NCBI GenBank assembly: GCA_040902925.1
Contig: JBBDWJ010000128.1
Location: forward strand, 1 to 36,036
From: JBBDWJ01 sp040902925
GTDB lineage: Bacteria; Acidobacteriota; Terriglobia; Bryobacterales; UBA6623
Reading direction: 5' to 3'
Length of the DNA stretch: 36,036 bases
The position numbers were made by a program, and so were the translations under genes. Positions 26,821 to 35,150 of the stretch are shown in pieces. The notes under the pieces were generated by a model. That model made no database searches. It saw only the letters and a list, made by a program, of their open reading frames with translations, and was not told the DNA's origin. Within the stretch, counting starts at the first letter, position 1. Each line of letters begins with the position of its first letter.

Positions 26821-28435
26821 ATGTCGTCCAACTCTCACTACGACGTCATCATCATCGGCACGGGCGCCGGCGGCGGCACGCTCGCCTACAAGCTGGCGCC
26901 TTCCGGAAAACGAATCCTGGTCCTCGAGCGCGGCGACAGGCTGCGGCGCGAGAAGGAAAATTGGAGTTCGCGCGCCGTCAATCTCGAAGGCAGGTACCAG
27001 GCGAAGGAAACCTGGAAGGATAGTGCCGGCAAAGACCTCCATCCCCACACGAACTACTGGGTGGGCGGCAACACAAAATTCTATGGCGCGGCGCTTTTCC
27101 GCCTGCGCCGCGAAGATTTTGGAGAGCTGCGCCACCATGGCGGCGTTTCACCAGCCTGGCCGATTTCCTACGACGATCTGGAAACCTACTACACGCAGGC
27201 CGAGCGGCTTTATCAAGTCCATGGCGAGCGGGGAGAGGATCCCCACCGACCCGCCCGCCAGCACTCCTTACCCATATCCGGCCGTTAGCCACGAACCGCG
27301 CCTGCAACATCTCAGCGAAGATTTTGCCGCGCAGGGCTGGCGGCCGTTTCACACGCCGCTGGGCATCATGCTCGACGAGGCGAACCCGGAAAAGAGCAAG
27401 TGCATCCGCTGCAACACCTGCGACGGGTTCCCGTGCCTGGTGCACGCGAAATCCGACGCCGAGGTGATAGCCGTCAACCCCGCCGTGGAGCATTCGAATG
27501 TCACGTTGCTCACGAAAGCCTATGTCGAGCGCCTGGAAACCAGCCCCTCTGGCGGCGAGGTGACCAAGGTGATCGTACAGCGCGACGGCGTGCGTGAGGA
27601 GTTTTCCGGGGATGTCGTTGTGCTTTCTTGCGGTGCCATCAACTCCGCCGCGTTGCTGCTTCGTTCCGCCAACGACAAGCATCCGCGCGGGCTGGCGAAT
27701 CGCTCCGACATCGTCGGGCGCCACTACATGGGTCACGTCAACTCCGTGATGATGGCCATCTCGAAGTGCCCCAATCCGACCATCTTCCAGAAGTCGCTCT
27801 CGGTGAACGATTTTTACTTCGGCGCGAAAGACTGGGCGCATCCCATGGGGCATATCTCTTTTGTCGGCAAGCTTGACGTGGACGCCCTCCGAGGCGGCGC
27901 GCCGGCGATCGCGCCGAATTTCACTTTGGACCTGATGGCGAACCACTCGCTCGATTTCTGGCTGACGTCCGAGGATTTGCCTGATGCGGAGAACCGCGTG
28001 AGCCTCAACCGCAACGGAAACATCGTGCTGGCCTACAAGCCCAACAATGAGCAAGGCCACGAACGGCTGGTCGCCAAGCTCAAGGAAGCGATGAACCAGC
28101 AGCGTAAATGCGACATCCACGGTGGCGAGTGCCACCAGGGCGTGTTCGCAAGGAATCTCTACGTCGGGCAGCGCATTCCGCTGGCGGGAGTTGCCCATCA
28201 GAACGGCACTATCCGCTTTGGGCACGACTCACGAAACTCAGCCCTCGACGTGAACTGCAAAGCGCATGATCTCGACAACCTCTACGTGGTTGACGCCTCG
28301 TTCTTCCCGTCGTCCGGCGCGGTGAACCCTGCCCTCACGATCATGGCCAACGCCCTGCGCGTGGGCGATCACTTGCTCAAGCGAATGAACGTAGCGTCCG
28401 GCCGTGTCGAAATGCCGGCCGCGGTCAGCGCCTGA
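26821..28435 (+). pseudogene. GMC oxidoreductase, frameshifted
   Basis: Two frames make one protein of about 537 residues. The first (26821 to a TAG at 27286-27288) has the FAD-binding DVIIIGTGAGGGTLAYKLA and 'NYWVGGNTKFYGAALFRLRR'. The second carries 'SHEPRLQHLSEDFAAQGW', the middle domain and the GMC C-terminal signature 'DLDNLYVVDASFFPSSGAVN' with PALTIMANALR. The shift is at C4, 27241-27244; with three Cs the protein reads 'GERGEDPTDPPASTPYPYP' without break. A cysteine cluster CIRCNTCDGFPC is present in the middle, as in one GMC subgroup that may carry a metal or cluster. GMC enzymes oxidise alcohols or sugars. ATG has AGGAGA five bases upstream. A one-base sequencing error is a real possibility. 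Confidence 0.85.
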
Positions 28436-28456
28436 CAGATTTTGCAGCAACCCTGA

Positions 28457-28536
28457 GGGGCAGTCATCGTATTGCGTTACGCCAACCATCGATTCGTCGT
28501 TTCGTTCCTCCTGGCGCAAAATCGATGACTGTCCCC
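28457..28536. repeat. 80-base imperfect inverted repeat
   Basis: Outer arms GGGGCAGTCATCG (28457-28469) and CGATGACTGTCCCC (28523-28536) pair almost perfectly, and pairing continues inward through ATTGCG with CGCAAAAT and TACGCCA with TGGCG. The element ends in GACTGTCCCC, the wording of REP sequences mobilised by RayT-type transposases. No RayT gene is in the window. It sits between the GMC and VOC genes. Confidence 0.55.
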
Positions 28537-28608
28537 GCGGGGCCCGAGCCGGCGGCCGGCATAAACGAACAGACCCGATCAGCGATTTAACTCTCTCCGG
28601 AGGCACCC

Positions 28609-29664
28609 ATGATCCAACACAAACACCAACGTCAAGCCGTTCTCTTCAGTTTGCTGTTGGCCCTCGTATTAGGATGGGCCGCGCGCCCGGCGGCTGCGGC
28701 GGAATCCCGCGCCCTCGCGGGGCAGCCTCTGGTTGAGGCTGTCGATTCGATTGGCGTTACCGTCTCCGACCTCGATCGCTCGATCGAGTTCTTCACGAAG
28801 GTGCTGGCATTCGAGAAAATTTCCGAAATCGAAACCGTCGGCGAGCAGTTTGAGCATCTGCAAGGCGTCTTCGGGGCGCGGGCGCGCGTCGCGCGTTTGA
28901 AACTCGGCGACGAGGTGATCGAGCTGACCGAATATCTGGCTCCGCAAGGCCGGCCCATCCCCGCGGACATGCGCAGCAACGACCGCTGGTTTCAGCACAT
29001 CGCCATCATCGTCAACGACATGGACCGTGCCTACCAGATCCTGCGGCAGCACAAAGTGCGTCACGCTTCGACCGGGCCGCAGCGGCTTCCCGACTGGAAC
29101 CCGAACGCCGGTGGCATCAAGGCATTCTATTTCCGCGACCCCGACGGCCACCACCTCGAGATTCTCGAGTTCCCAACGGGGAAAGGAAATCCCAAGTGGC
29201 AAAAACCCTCGGACAAGATTTTCCTGGGCATCGATCACACAGCGATCGTGGTCAGCGACACCGAGGCCAGCCTGCGGTTCTATCGCGATACCGTGGGCAT
29301 GCAGGTGGCGGGGGCAAGCGAGAACTACGGACCGGAACAAGAACGATTGAACAATGTCTTCGGTGCGCGGGTGCGAATCACCGCCATGCGCGCCGCCTCC
29401 GGACCGGGAATCGAATTCCCCGAATACCTCGCGCCGGGTGACGGACGTCCCGCGCCATCCGATGCCCACGCCAATGATTTGTTGCACTGGCAGACGAGAC
29501 TGCTGTCGCGCTCGGCCACAGAGGCGGATCAGGCGATGCGCGCGGGCAAGTTCGCGTTCGTGTCACCGGGAGTTGTTGCGTTTCGGGACGGTGGCCCGGG
29601 CTTCCGCAACGGCTTGCTAGTGCGCGACCCCGACGGCCACGCCGTACAGATCGTCGAAAAGTAG
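28609..29664 (+). CDS. Secreted protein with two VOC (glyoxalase-fold) domains
   Basis: 351 residues. A signal peptide (basic start, LFSLLLALVLGWAARPAAA, cleavage after AAA) is followed by two tandem vicinal-oxygen-chelate domains. The first begins VDSIGVTVSDLDRSIEFF, with 'WFQHIAIIVNDMDRAYQIL' and HHLEILEF supplying His and Glu ligands. The second begins 'IDHTAIVVSDTEASLRFYRD' and ends FRNGLLVRDPDGHAVQIVE. VOC proteins use a metal to chelate vicinal oxygens (glyoxalase, dioxygenase, resistance proteins). Periplasmic double-VOC proteins are frequent in Acidobacteriota and mostly uncharacterised. The first domain lacks the usual first His (IGV instead of IDH), so it may have only one working site. 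CGGAGGC precedes ATG. Intact. Confidence 0.85.
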   Translation: MIQHKHQRQAVLFSLLLALVLGWAARPAAAAESRALAGQPLVEAVDSIGVTVSDLDRSIEFFTKVLAFEKISEIETVGEQFEHLQGVFGARARVARLKLGDEVIELTEYLAPQGRPIPADMRSNDRWFQHIAIIVNDMDRAYQILRQHKVRHASTGPQRLPDWNPNAGGIKAFYFRDPDGHHLEILEFPTGKGNPKWQKPSDKIFLGIDHTAIVVSDTEASLRFYRDTVGMQVAGASENYGPEQERLNNVFGARVRITAMRAASGPGIEFPEYLAPGDGRPAPSDAHANDLLHWQTRLLSRSATEADQAMRAGKFAFVSPGVVAFRDGGPGFRNGLLVRDPDGHAVQIVEK

Positions 29665-29740
29665 AACCCACTGCGAGACCTGCTCCGTGTGATCTGCCCC
29701 GCGAGATCTGCCCTGCAAGACCTGATAGCGGCGCGCGGAG

Positions 29741-30498
29741 TCACCCTGGTGTGAGACCGTTGGTGCTGGAACTACCCGCGTCGCGTGTTCGATTCCGGAA
29801 AGCCGGCGTAACGTGAAAAGACAACACCGACCCTGTCGTTTCGCTCACGCCCGTCAACAGAAACATCGCAACCCAGATCGCCTGCAGGAACACGAGCGCC
29901 AGCGGGTTCCAGAAAATCGCGGCTCCCATCGCAACGTTTGGAGCGAGCGTATCTCTCGTCGGCATCGCATAGGCGATGCATCCGGCGGCCGGAACGGCGG
30001 CCAGCGCCATCATTTGATAGGCCGTGATCTTACCCTCGCCGCGGTAGTCCGCGCGAAGCGTCTCGGAATAGGCCCTCCAGATTTGCGAGACAACGGTGGT
30101 CAATAAGAATGCTTCCGCATACCGCGAACTAAAAAACAGAGCGGCTCCGGCGATACCAGTGAGCGAGTACAGTATCGCGGTCAATGCCTGCACGGGAACC
30201 ACTTTGACGCCTTCGAGGCCGCTGGCGTAAGCGAGCTTCTCGTTGCGGCCATGGAAAACGAAGTGCAGTTTTCGAAACAGCCGCGCCGCCCCAGGGCCGG
30301 CGTCGGCCAAGGCTTCCCGTAGCAACAACCAAAACTAATGCACGCTAGACGTCCGGCGCCCTCCCCGAAACAATACGAAATCGCCGCCGCCGCGAGGGTA
30401 GCCGCGAACAGAACCGTGTGGCCGCCGGTCCATTGGCTCAGCGAGCTCCATGGCTTGAACGCCGCTAAAAACCCCGGCTGTCTTGCTTGGGGCTGGTT
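29741..30498 (-). pseudogene. Prolipoprotein diacylglyceryl transferase-like remnant
   Basis: A broken member of the Lgt superfamily, membrane-embedded. From 30498 downward one frame reads 'FLAAFKPWSSLSQWTGGHTV', several hydrophobic residues and then GRLACISFGCCYGKP, the Cys-Cys version of the Lgt 'GR-(x)n-YG-(R/K)-P' signature. At about 30308-30318 a base seems missing (CC where CCC would keep frame), and the protein continues in another frame as LADAGPGAARLFRKL, 'GLEGVKVVPVQALTAILY' and 'YSETLRADYRGEGKITAYQ', matching the later Lgt helices. Upstream a TGA at 30499-30501 closes the frame and no N-terminal half is found. It is thus 5'-truncated and frameshifted. The frame starting at 30328 alone gives 195 residues but has an artificial N-terminus. 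Function, if any remains, is doubtful. Confidence 0.7.
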
Positions 30499-30646
30499 TC
30501 AGACCGCCTACCTCGCGGAAGCATTAGCGGATCTTCCTGTTTTTCAGTGTATCGGCGTCGCCGTTGCGGATTGGTGACTCGAGCGTGAACACGCCGTTAA
30601 TCCTTCGCTACCGCGGCGCTTCGAGACTTGGTCTCTGTCGTTTCGC

Positions 30647-32008
30647 CTAGGGTGAGGCCGCGTGCCGGAACACATCGTTCCAGGAATAGACTAAGCGGGC
30701 CCTCTGCTCGGTGCGAGTGGAGCCGAGATCGGCGAGAGAAGTGTGCCCCGTTCCCGGCTGAACCGCGGCGTCCTGGCCCAGTTGCCACCGCCGGAAACGG
30801 CTGTGCAGCCCGGCGTACAGCGCGAAATACTCCGCTGTCACCCGGTTCCAGCCGAGATTTTCAGCCGTTTTTCGGGCCAGGCCGCGGCGTGATTCGCGCG
30901 AGTCTGGATGTTCGAAGACCTCCGCCACGGCTCGGGCAAAATCATCGCCGTTGGGGTTGGCCAGCCACGCATTCGCCTGGTTCGCAAAACTCAAGACTCC
31001 TCCTTCGCGGGGCGCCACCAGTGGCAGCCCGCTGGCCATCGCCTCGAGCGGCGCAATCCCGAACGGCTCGCGCGGGTTCGGGTGCAGAAAAACGTCGGCC
31101 GCCGCGAAGAGATCCGCAAGTTGTTCGCGGCCGGAGACGTGACCCAGGAAATGTGCCCGGCGCGGCGCGGTTCTCTCCAACTCGGTTTCGAGGCGGCCGC
31201 GTCCGGGCCCGTCCCCCGCGATCAGCAGCCGATAGTCATGCCGCGAATCGTTGCCAAGCGAAGCCATCGTCTCCACCAGCAGCGAAAGATTCTTCTCCGC
31301 CGACAGCCGTCCGGCGTAGAGCAGCAGCCGCGTGGAGGAGGCGCCACGAACCTCGTGGATCATTTCGCGGCGCAGCATCTTGCGGTGCGGCGAGGGACGG
31401 AAGCGGCCGGCGTCGACTCCCAGCGGACACACCCATACCTCACGCCGGTGCAGGTTGTGGCCTTCGTTCGCCGCAATCAACTCCGCCGCCGTGTACTCCG
31501 AGATCGCGATGTGGAAGTCGAACATCGGAAGGTACACCCGGTGCATGTAGTAGCGCGAAAAACGCTCCCCAAGCTTGCCCTGGCAAAGAAATTGTTTGAC
31601 GTTGTCGTCCATGCGCTCGCAGGTCAGTCCAACCACCGCCGGACGCTTTACCCCGGGCATCCAGCCTTTTCGCAAGCAGGATCCCAGATAGACGAAAGAG
31701 TACTTGTCGCAGATCTCGACCAGGTCCGGCTGTTCCGTTTGCAGAATCTTCTGGATGGCAGTTCGATACGGAAGCAGGAAACGGTGGGGCAGAACCACGC
31801 GATAGCACGGGTCGACGAAGACGTGGCGTGGCGCGCGAACGTGGTAGATCTTGGCGTAGTCATTGACTTCTTCGACGCCGTCGAACTCCCAGGGAACCAC
31901 CAGGCGTACCTCGTGCGCGGATGTAGCGGCCCCCAGCAGAGCGCGGTAGAACGTGTGAACGCCTCCCGAACTCGGGTGGAACATGTTGGTCAGATGTAAG
32001 GTTTTCAT
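30647..32008 (-). CDS. GT4-family glycosyltransferase
   Basis: 453 residues, GT-B fold. The N-terminal donor/acceptor domain starts MKTLHLTNMFHPSSGGVHTF with the glycine-rich loop of family 4. The C-terminal domain has 'LLLYAGRLSAEKNLSLLVET', 'LLIAGDGPGRGRLETEL' and the EX7E element in 'PREPFGIAPLEAMASGLPLV'. GT4 enzymes retain the anomeric configuration and build polysaccharides, glycolipids or trehalose-like sugars; donor and acceptor cannot be told here. The start overlaps the preceding membrane-protein gene by four bases (32005-32008), so the two are coupled. The last ~60 residues are a variable tail. No signal peptide; a cytosolic, membrane-associated position is likely. Confidence 0.9.
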   Translation of the reverse strand: MKTLHLTNMFHPSSGGVHTFYRALLGAATSAHEVRLVVPWEFDGVEEVNDYAKIYHVRAPRHVFVDPCYRVVLPHRFLLPYRTAIQKILQTEQPDLVEICDKYSFVYLGSCLRKGWMPGVKRPAVVGLTCERMDDNVKQFLCQGKLGERFSRYYMHRVYLPMFDFHIAISEYTAAELIAANEGHNLHRREVWVCPLGVDAGRFRPSPHRKMLRREMIHEVRGASSTRLLLYAGRLSAEKNLSLLVETMASLGNDSRHDYRLLIAGDGPGRGRLETELERTAPRRAHFLGHVSGREQLADLFAAADVFLHPNPREPFGIAPLEAMASGLPLVAPREGGVLSFANQANAWLANPNGDDFARAVAEVFEHPDSRESRRGLARKTAENLGWNRVTAEYFALYAGLHSRFRRWQLGQDAAVQPGTGHTSLADLGSTRTEQRARLVYSWNDVFRHAASP

Positions 32009-32601
32009 GCCTCGTTCTCATCGCAACAGCGGCGCGGCGAGAGACGCCAAGGAGCCGTCGCGGCACGTGCGATCAAGACTCCGATCGCGCCGCAATAGGC
32101 CCAAACCAACCCGGGCATTTGTGCCAGGTCTTGCCCCAAACCCTGGCTGCCTTGACCCACCGTGAGCACCCCGCGGCGCATCGCGAAATAGTTGAAGGAA
32201 GTTGAGAACACCGTGAACCCTACCGACACTGCGATGCTCAAAAATAGGTCCGGCGTGCCCCGAAGCCAATGCACCGTGATTTCCAGAGCATGGTTCGCGA
32301 TTGGCAGCAGGACCAGCACCGCCAGCATGCCTTTCCAGGCTGGCCGAACCGACCGAAACGCCTGCGTGAGGGCTCCACAAAAGCCGGATGTGATCGACCG
32401 AAGGCAGAATTCGGCAAGCATCGCGCCCGCTGCGGCGTCCAACCCAAAGCGCAGATTCGTGGAGAAGAAAATCCCTCCCCGTACCAGCGAGCTCAGCAGC
32501 GCCGACTTCCAGTTCCAGCGCTGCAACAGTGTTCCCGCCGGGGTCAACGCAACCTGCTGCAGGGCGCCGGCTAGCGAGACTGCTTCACTCATATTTCTCA
32601 T
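32005..32601 (-). CDS. Unknown multi-pass membrane protein
   Basis: 198 residues from ATG at 32601, or 195 from ATG at 32592. Hydrophobic stretches: around FGLDAAAGAMLAEFCL, 'GMLAVLVLLPIANHALEI', 'LFLSIAVSVGFTVFSTSF' and 'GLVWAYCGAIGVLIARAA', so about four membrane passes. An early RWNWKSALLSSLVRGGIFF segment is amphipathic. I do not recognise a family. The stop is overlapped by the GT4 start, so it is expected to act with that enzyme, for example as a membrane partner or flippase-like subunit. That role is inferred only from gene overlap. Confidence 0.65.
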   Translation of the reverse strand: MRNMSEAVSLAGALQQVALTPAGTLLQRWNWKSALLSSLVRGGIFFSTNLRFGLDAAAGAMLAEFCLRSITSGFCGALTQAFRSVRPAWKGMLAVLVLLPIANHALEITVHWLRGTPDLFLSIAVSVGFTVFSTSFNYFAMRRGVLTVGQGSQGLGQDLAQMPGLVWAYCGAIGVLIARAATAPWRLSPRRCCDENEA

Positions 32602-33032
32602 TCATTGTTCATGGCGCTTCTGTTTCCATGGGGTCATGCTTCACGGGTTAGTTTTTCGTGGCGCCCAACGTCTCGTGCCCTCGCTTTCGAGCCCTGCCCC
32701 GCCGCTGGGAAACACCGGGCGGCCGTAACGTCCGTGAAGCACTAAAAACAATTACGGAAGAAACTGTTCAAAACAAGAATAGACCAGCATCATAAGGACT
32801 CCATGCCGGAATGATTAAAGTTTGGTTTAACAAGCTTTTCCGGACCGAAATCCGGGTGGCTGTGAGGATAGTAAGAGGCCGCGAAACTAGGCCGCGCCGA
32901 CGCCGGGTAATGCCTTGACGGAAGCGGAGATCTAGATAAGGGTGCGGCATGTCGCGCCCGCGTAAAGCTGGCCGAAAATACTCTGGCAAAAGTCACGGAG
33001 GAGCCAAGCGCCAGCGGACCTCGCCGCAAGCT
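32602..33032. other. Intergenic region with a long-range inverted repeat
   Basis: 431 bases between the secreted unknown protein and the membrane protein, both minus strand. TGCTTCACGG (32638-32647) is matched perfectly by CCGTGAAGCA (32732-32741), so a ~104-base segment could fold back. AAAGTTTG-GTTTAA-CAAGCTTT at about 32818-32839 is a second near-palindrome. Minus-strand frames at 32768-33029 give Arg-rich sequence without gene features. The spacing suggests the two gene groups have separate promoters. Confidence 0.45.
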
Positions 33033-35021
33033 CTACATCAGGATCCGCACCAGGTTGTAGATGTTCATGAAAAAGGGATTCCAGTTTCTGTCCCGCACCA
33101 TGCTCTCTTCGCGCCGCCAGAAGTGCAGCGCTTTCGCCGGCCACGCATAGCCAAAGTCATAGCTGGTGGGGCTGGCATGCCGGTCAAACAACTGCGCCTC
33201 CGGATAGCGCTGATAGCGGTGTTCGATGTCGGCCATCAGGCTGGCCGACTGCAGGCGGACCCATTCCGCGCGCCGTAGCATCTCGGTCCCCGCCGGGCCT
33301 GATCCATCCTGAATGGCCTTGCGCAGATAGTAGGCGTGCCGGATGCGGTTCCAGGTGACCTGCAGCAGGACTCGCAGCTCTTCGTTGCGGACGCCGGTCA
33401 AGCTGGGAAGCTCGCCGATCGCCTCTTCGAGCATTTGAACCTCGCGGCCCAATCGCTCGGGGTTGCCCCCCAAGTCGCGCAGCAGGCTTCTCTCGTGAAT
33501 GCCATGCCCCCAGTAGGAGGCAACTTCGTCCAGCGGCGTGGTGCTCGAGATCGAAGCAATGAGTTGCTCTTGTTTGATGTATTGATTCTGAAACCGGATG
33601 ATCCTGTCCCACACCGCAGAGTCTTCGCCCAGTAACTCCAGGCCGATGGTCGGTCGAGCCTCATACTCCGCGTTCGCCAGCAGCGCCACGGTCCAATCCA
33701 TCAACCAGTAACCCAACTCCTGGCCGGACGTAAAAGTAAGATGTCCTGCGATGCCATGAGAGGCAACGTGGTCGAAATCGGCGGAACGCGACACGAGATA
33801 GTCGGTCAAAAACAATGGCACATCAATATCCATCGCGACAAAATAGCTCGTCTCCGGGAAGTACCACACCGGTCGCTTGGCGCTTTCGTCGATCATCAGC
33901 CGGTCGATATCGGCGAAATTCCGCCGCCCATAGACCGGAGCGTTCGCGTCTGTTAGTCCATAGAACATCACTGTGTGGACAAGAATTCCTACCTCGGAGT
34001 CGCTGAACTGAGGAAGAAAATTGAAATTACCAAACTTCGAATGCGTCTGGCCCGTCGAGACGTGGGTATTGACGAAGAGCCGGCGTTGCTGGCGCTTTAG
34101 AACCCGGTTCGCCGCCTCGATCCACCCTAGCGTCCTCTCAAACGGCGTCGGCGTAAACTCGGTCGTTCCCAGGTTTGCCGTCAGGAAATCAAACGGCAGG
34201 TTTTCGGCCAGAGCTTGCAAGCGGCTCTCGATGATTGCCTCGTCGCCGACGCCGGTCATCGCCCGCAGCGGAGGTATCAATAGGTAGTGCTTCTGCTGGA
34301 ACTGAGCGAAGGTGACGGCAACTCCGAAATGGATTCCAAAGCCGTGGCGGTAGTCCATCAATAGCCTCAGGCCGGGCAAAGCGCTCCGCGACGTCGTGCG
34401 AAGCAGATTCACCTGCAGCACGTTCTGGCTGTTGCGAGCCAGCCACCGGATCGTATCCTCGCCGATCGCGGTGTTAGTTCCCAAAAAGCCAAAAACCCAC
34501 TCGTTGGGGTGAACGGTATGAAGATGGAAGCCGCGGTACTCCAGGCGCGGCCGCCACTCATACGTCGAACCGCAAGCTGCCTCGATCTGTGCTCCGGCGG
34601 GTGAGATTTGGATCCGCGGGTGGGGAAACAGGAACCCCAGCTTCTGAAGGCCATAGTAGAAAGCTGGTCCCCACTCTTGCGGCGCCGCCGTAACGCGCAG
34701 CAGCGTTTTCCCCGGCTGCTTGCAGAGGATCAGTATTTCGTTGCGCCCATCTTCGGTAGTGTTTGCTTCGAACTCGATCGAGTCGGGCGGCAGTTCGGCT
34801 TGCTTGAGGATCGTGTGCAGGTCTTCCGTAACCGTGTTGACATCGGCGGATCGGCGCTCCAGTAGAGACGCGAACGCCGACGGTCCGTGTGCCAGAAAGA
34901 CAACAAACAACGCCGCGGCGGCCCTCAGGAGCATCGCCAACTTCTTGGGGCGGCATCCGCGGCACGCGCGGTTTAATCCTCCCGCAACTCTGCTGTTAGG
35001 GCTGAGATCGTTTTCTATCAC
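33033..35021 (-). CDS. Large secreted protein of unknown function, glycosidase-like layout
   Basis: 662 residues from GTG at 35021 with GGAG six bases upstream. A 30-residue polar basic lead is followed by a signal-type segment, MLLRAAAALFVVFLAHGPSAFA. The next ~130 residues form an alpha/beta region ending 'FYYGLQKLGFLFPHP', similar in feel to the accessory N-terminal domains of GH20, GH67 and DUF4838 proteins. Then come 'WRPRLEYRGFHLHTVHPNEW' and a barrel-like middle with 'FDFLTANLGTTEFTPTPFER', 'RRLFVNTHVSTGQTH' and 'RRPVWYFPETSYFVAMDIDV'. The C-terminal ~200 residues are helical. Candidate acids are the Glu of GTTEF and of FPETSYF. No family is assigned with certainty. It is encoded upstream of the membrane protein/GT4 pair and divergent from another exported unknown. 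Confidence 0.7.
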   Translation of the reverse strand: MIENDLSPNSRVAGGLNRACRGCRPKKLAMLLRAAAALFVVFLAHGPSAFASLLERRSADVNTVTEDLHTILKQAELPPDSIEFEANTTEDGRNEILILCKQPGKTLLRVTAAPQEWGPAFYYGLQKLGFLFPHPRIQISPAGAQIEAACGSTYEWRPRLEYRGFHLHTVHPNEWVFGFLGTNTAIGEDTIRWLARNSQNVLQVNLLRTTSRSALPGLRLLMDYRHGFGIHFGVAVTFAQFQQKHYLLIPPLRAMTGVGDEAIIESRLQALAENLPFDFLTANLGTTEFTPTPFERTLGWIEAANRVLKRQQRRLFVNTHVSTGQTHSKFGNFNFLPQFSDSEVGILVHTVMFYGLTDANAPVYGRRNFADIDRLMIDESAKRPVWYFPETSYFVAMDIDVPLFLTDYLVSRSADFDHVASHGIAGHLTFTSGQELGYWLMDWTVALLANAEYEARPTIGLELLGEDSAVWDRIIRFQNQYIKQEQLIASISSTTPLDEVASYWGHGIHERSLLRDLGGNPERLGREVQMLEEAIGELPSLTGVRNEELRVLLQVTWNRIRHAYYLRKAIQDGSGPAGTEMLRRAEWVRLQSASLMADIEHRYQRYPEAQLFDRHASPTSYDFGYAWPAKALHFWRREESMVRDRNWNPFFMNIYNLVRILM

Positions 35022-35091
35022 AAAATCTCCGGAACATTAATAGCTGCTCGACCATGCCGTTACATATCCCTTTTATCGTGATTAGAACATA

Positions 35092-35116
35092 TGAAGTGGT
35101 AAATGTTTCCACTTCA
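35092..35116. promoter_or_regulatory. Perfect palindrome between divergent genes
   Basis: TGAAGTGG-TAAATGTTT-CCACTTCA: an 8-bp perfect inverted repeat with a 9-base AT-rich centre. It lies 71 bases from the minus-strand start (35021) and 35 bases from the plus-strand start (35151). Position and symmetry fit the operator of a dimeric regulator controlling both genes; a leader hairpin is the alternative. Confidence 0.5.
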
Positions 35117-35150
35117 CCAGCGGCGGCACGCTGGCGTTGGGAGCAACTGC

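Noticed and set aside
32768..33029. Two Arg-rich minus-strand frames between the secreted unknown and the membrane protein
   Set aside because: Overlapping frames of similar length without start signals or family features.
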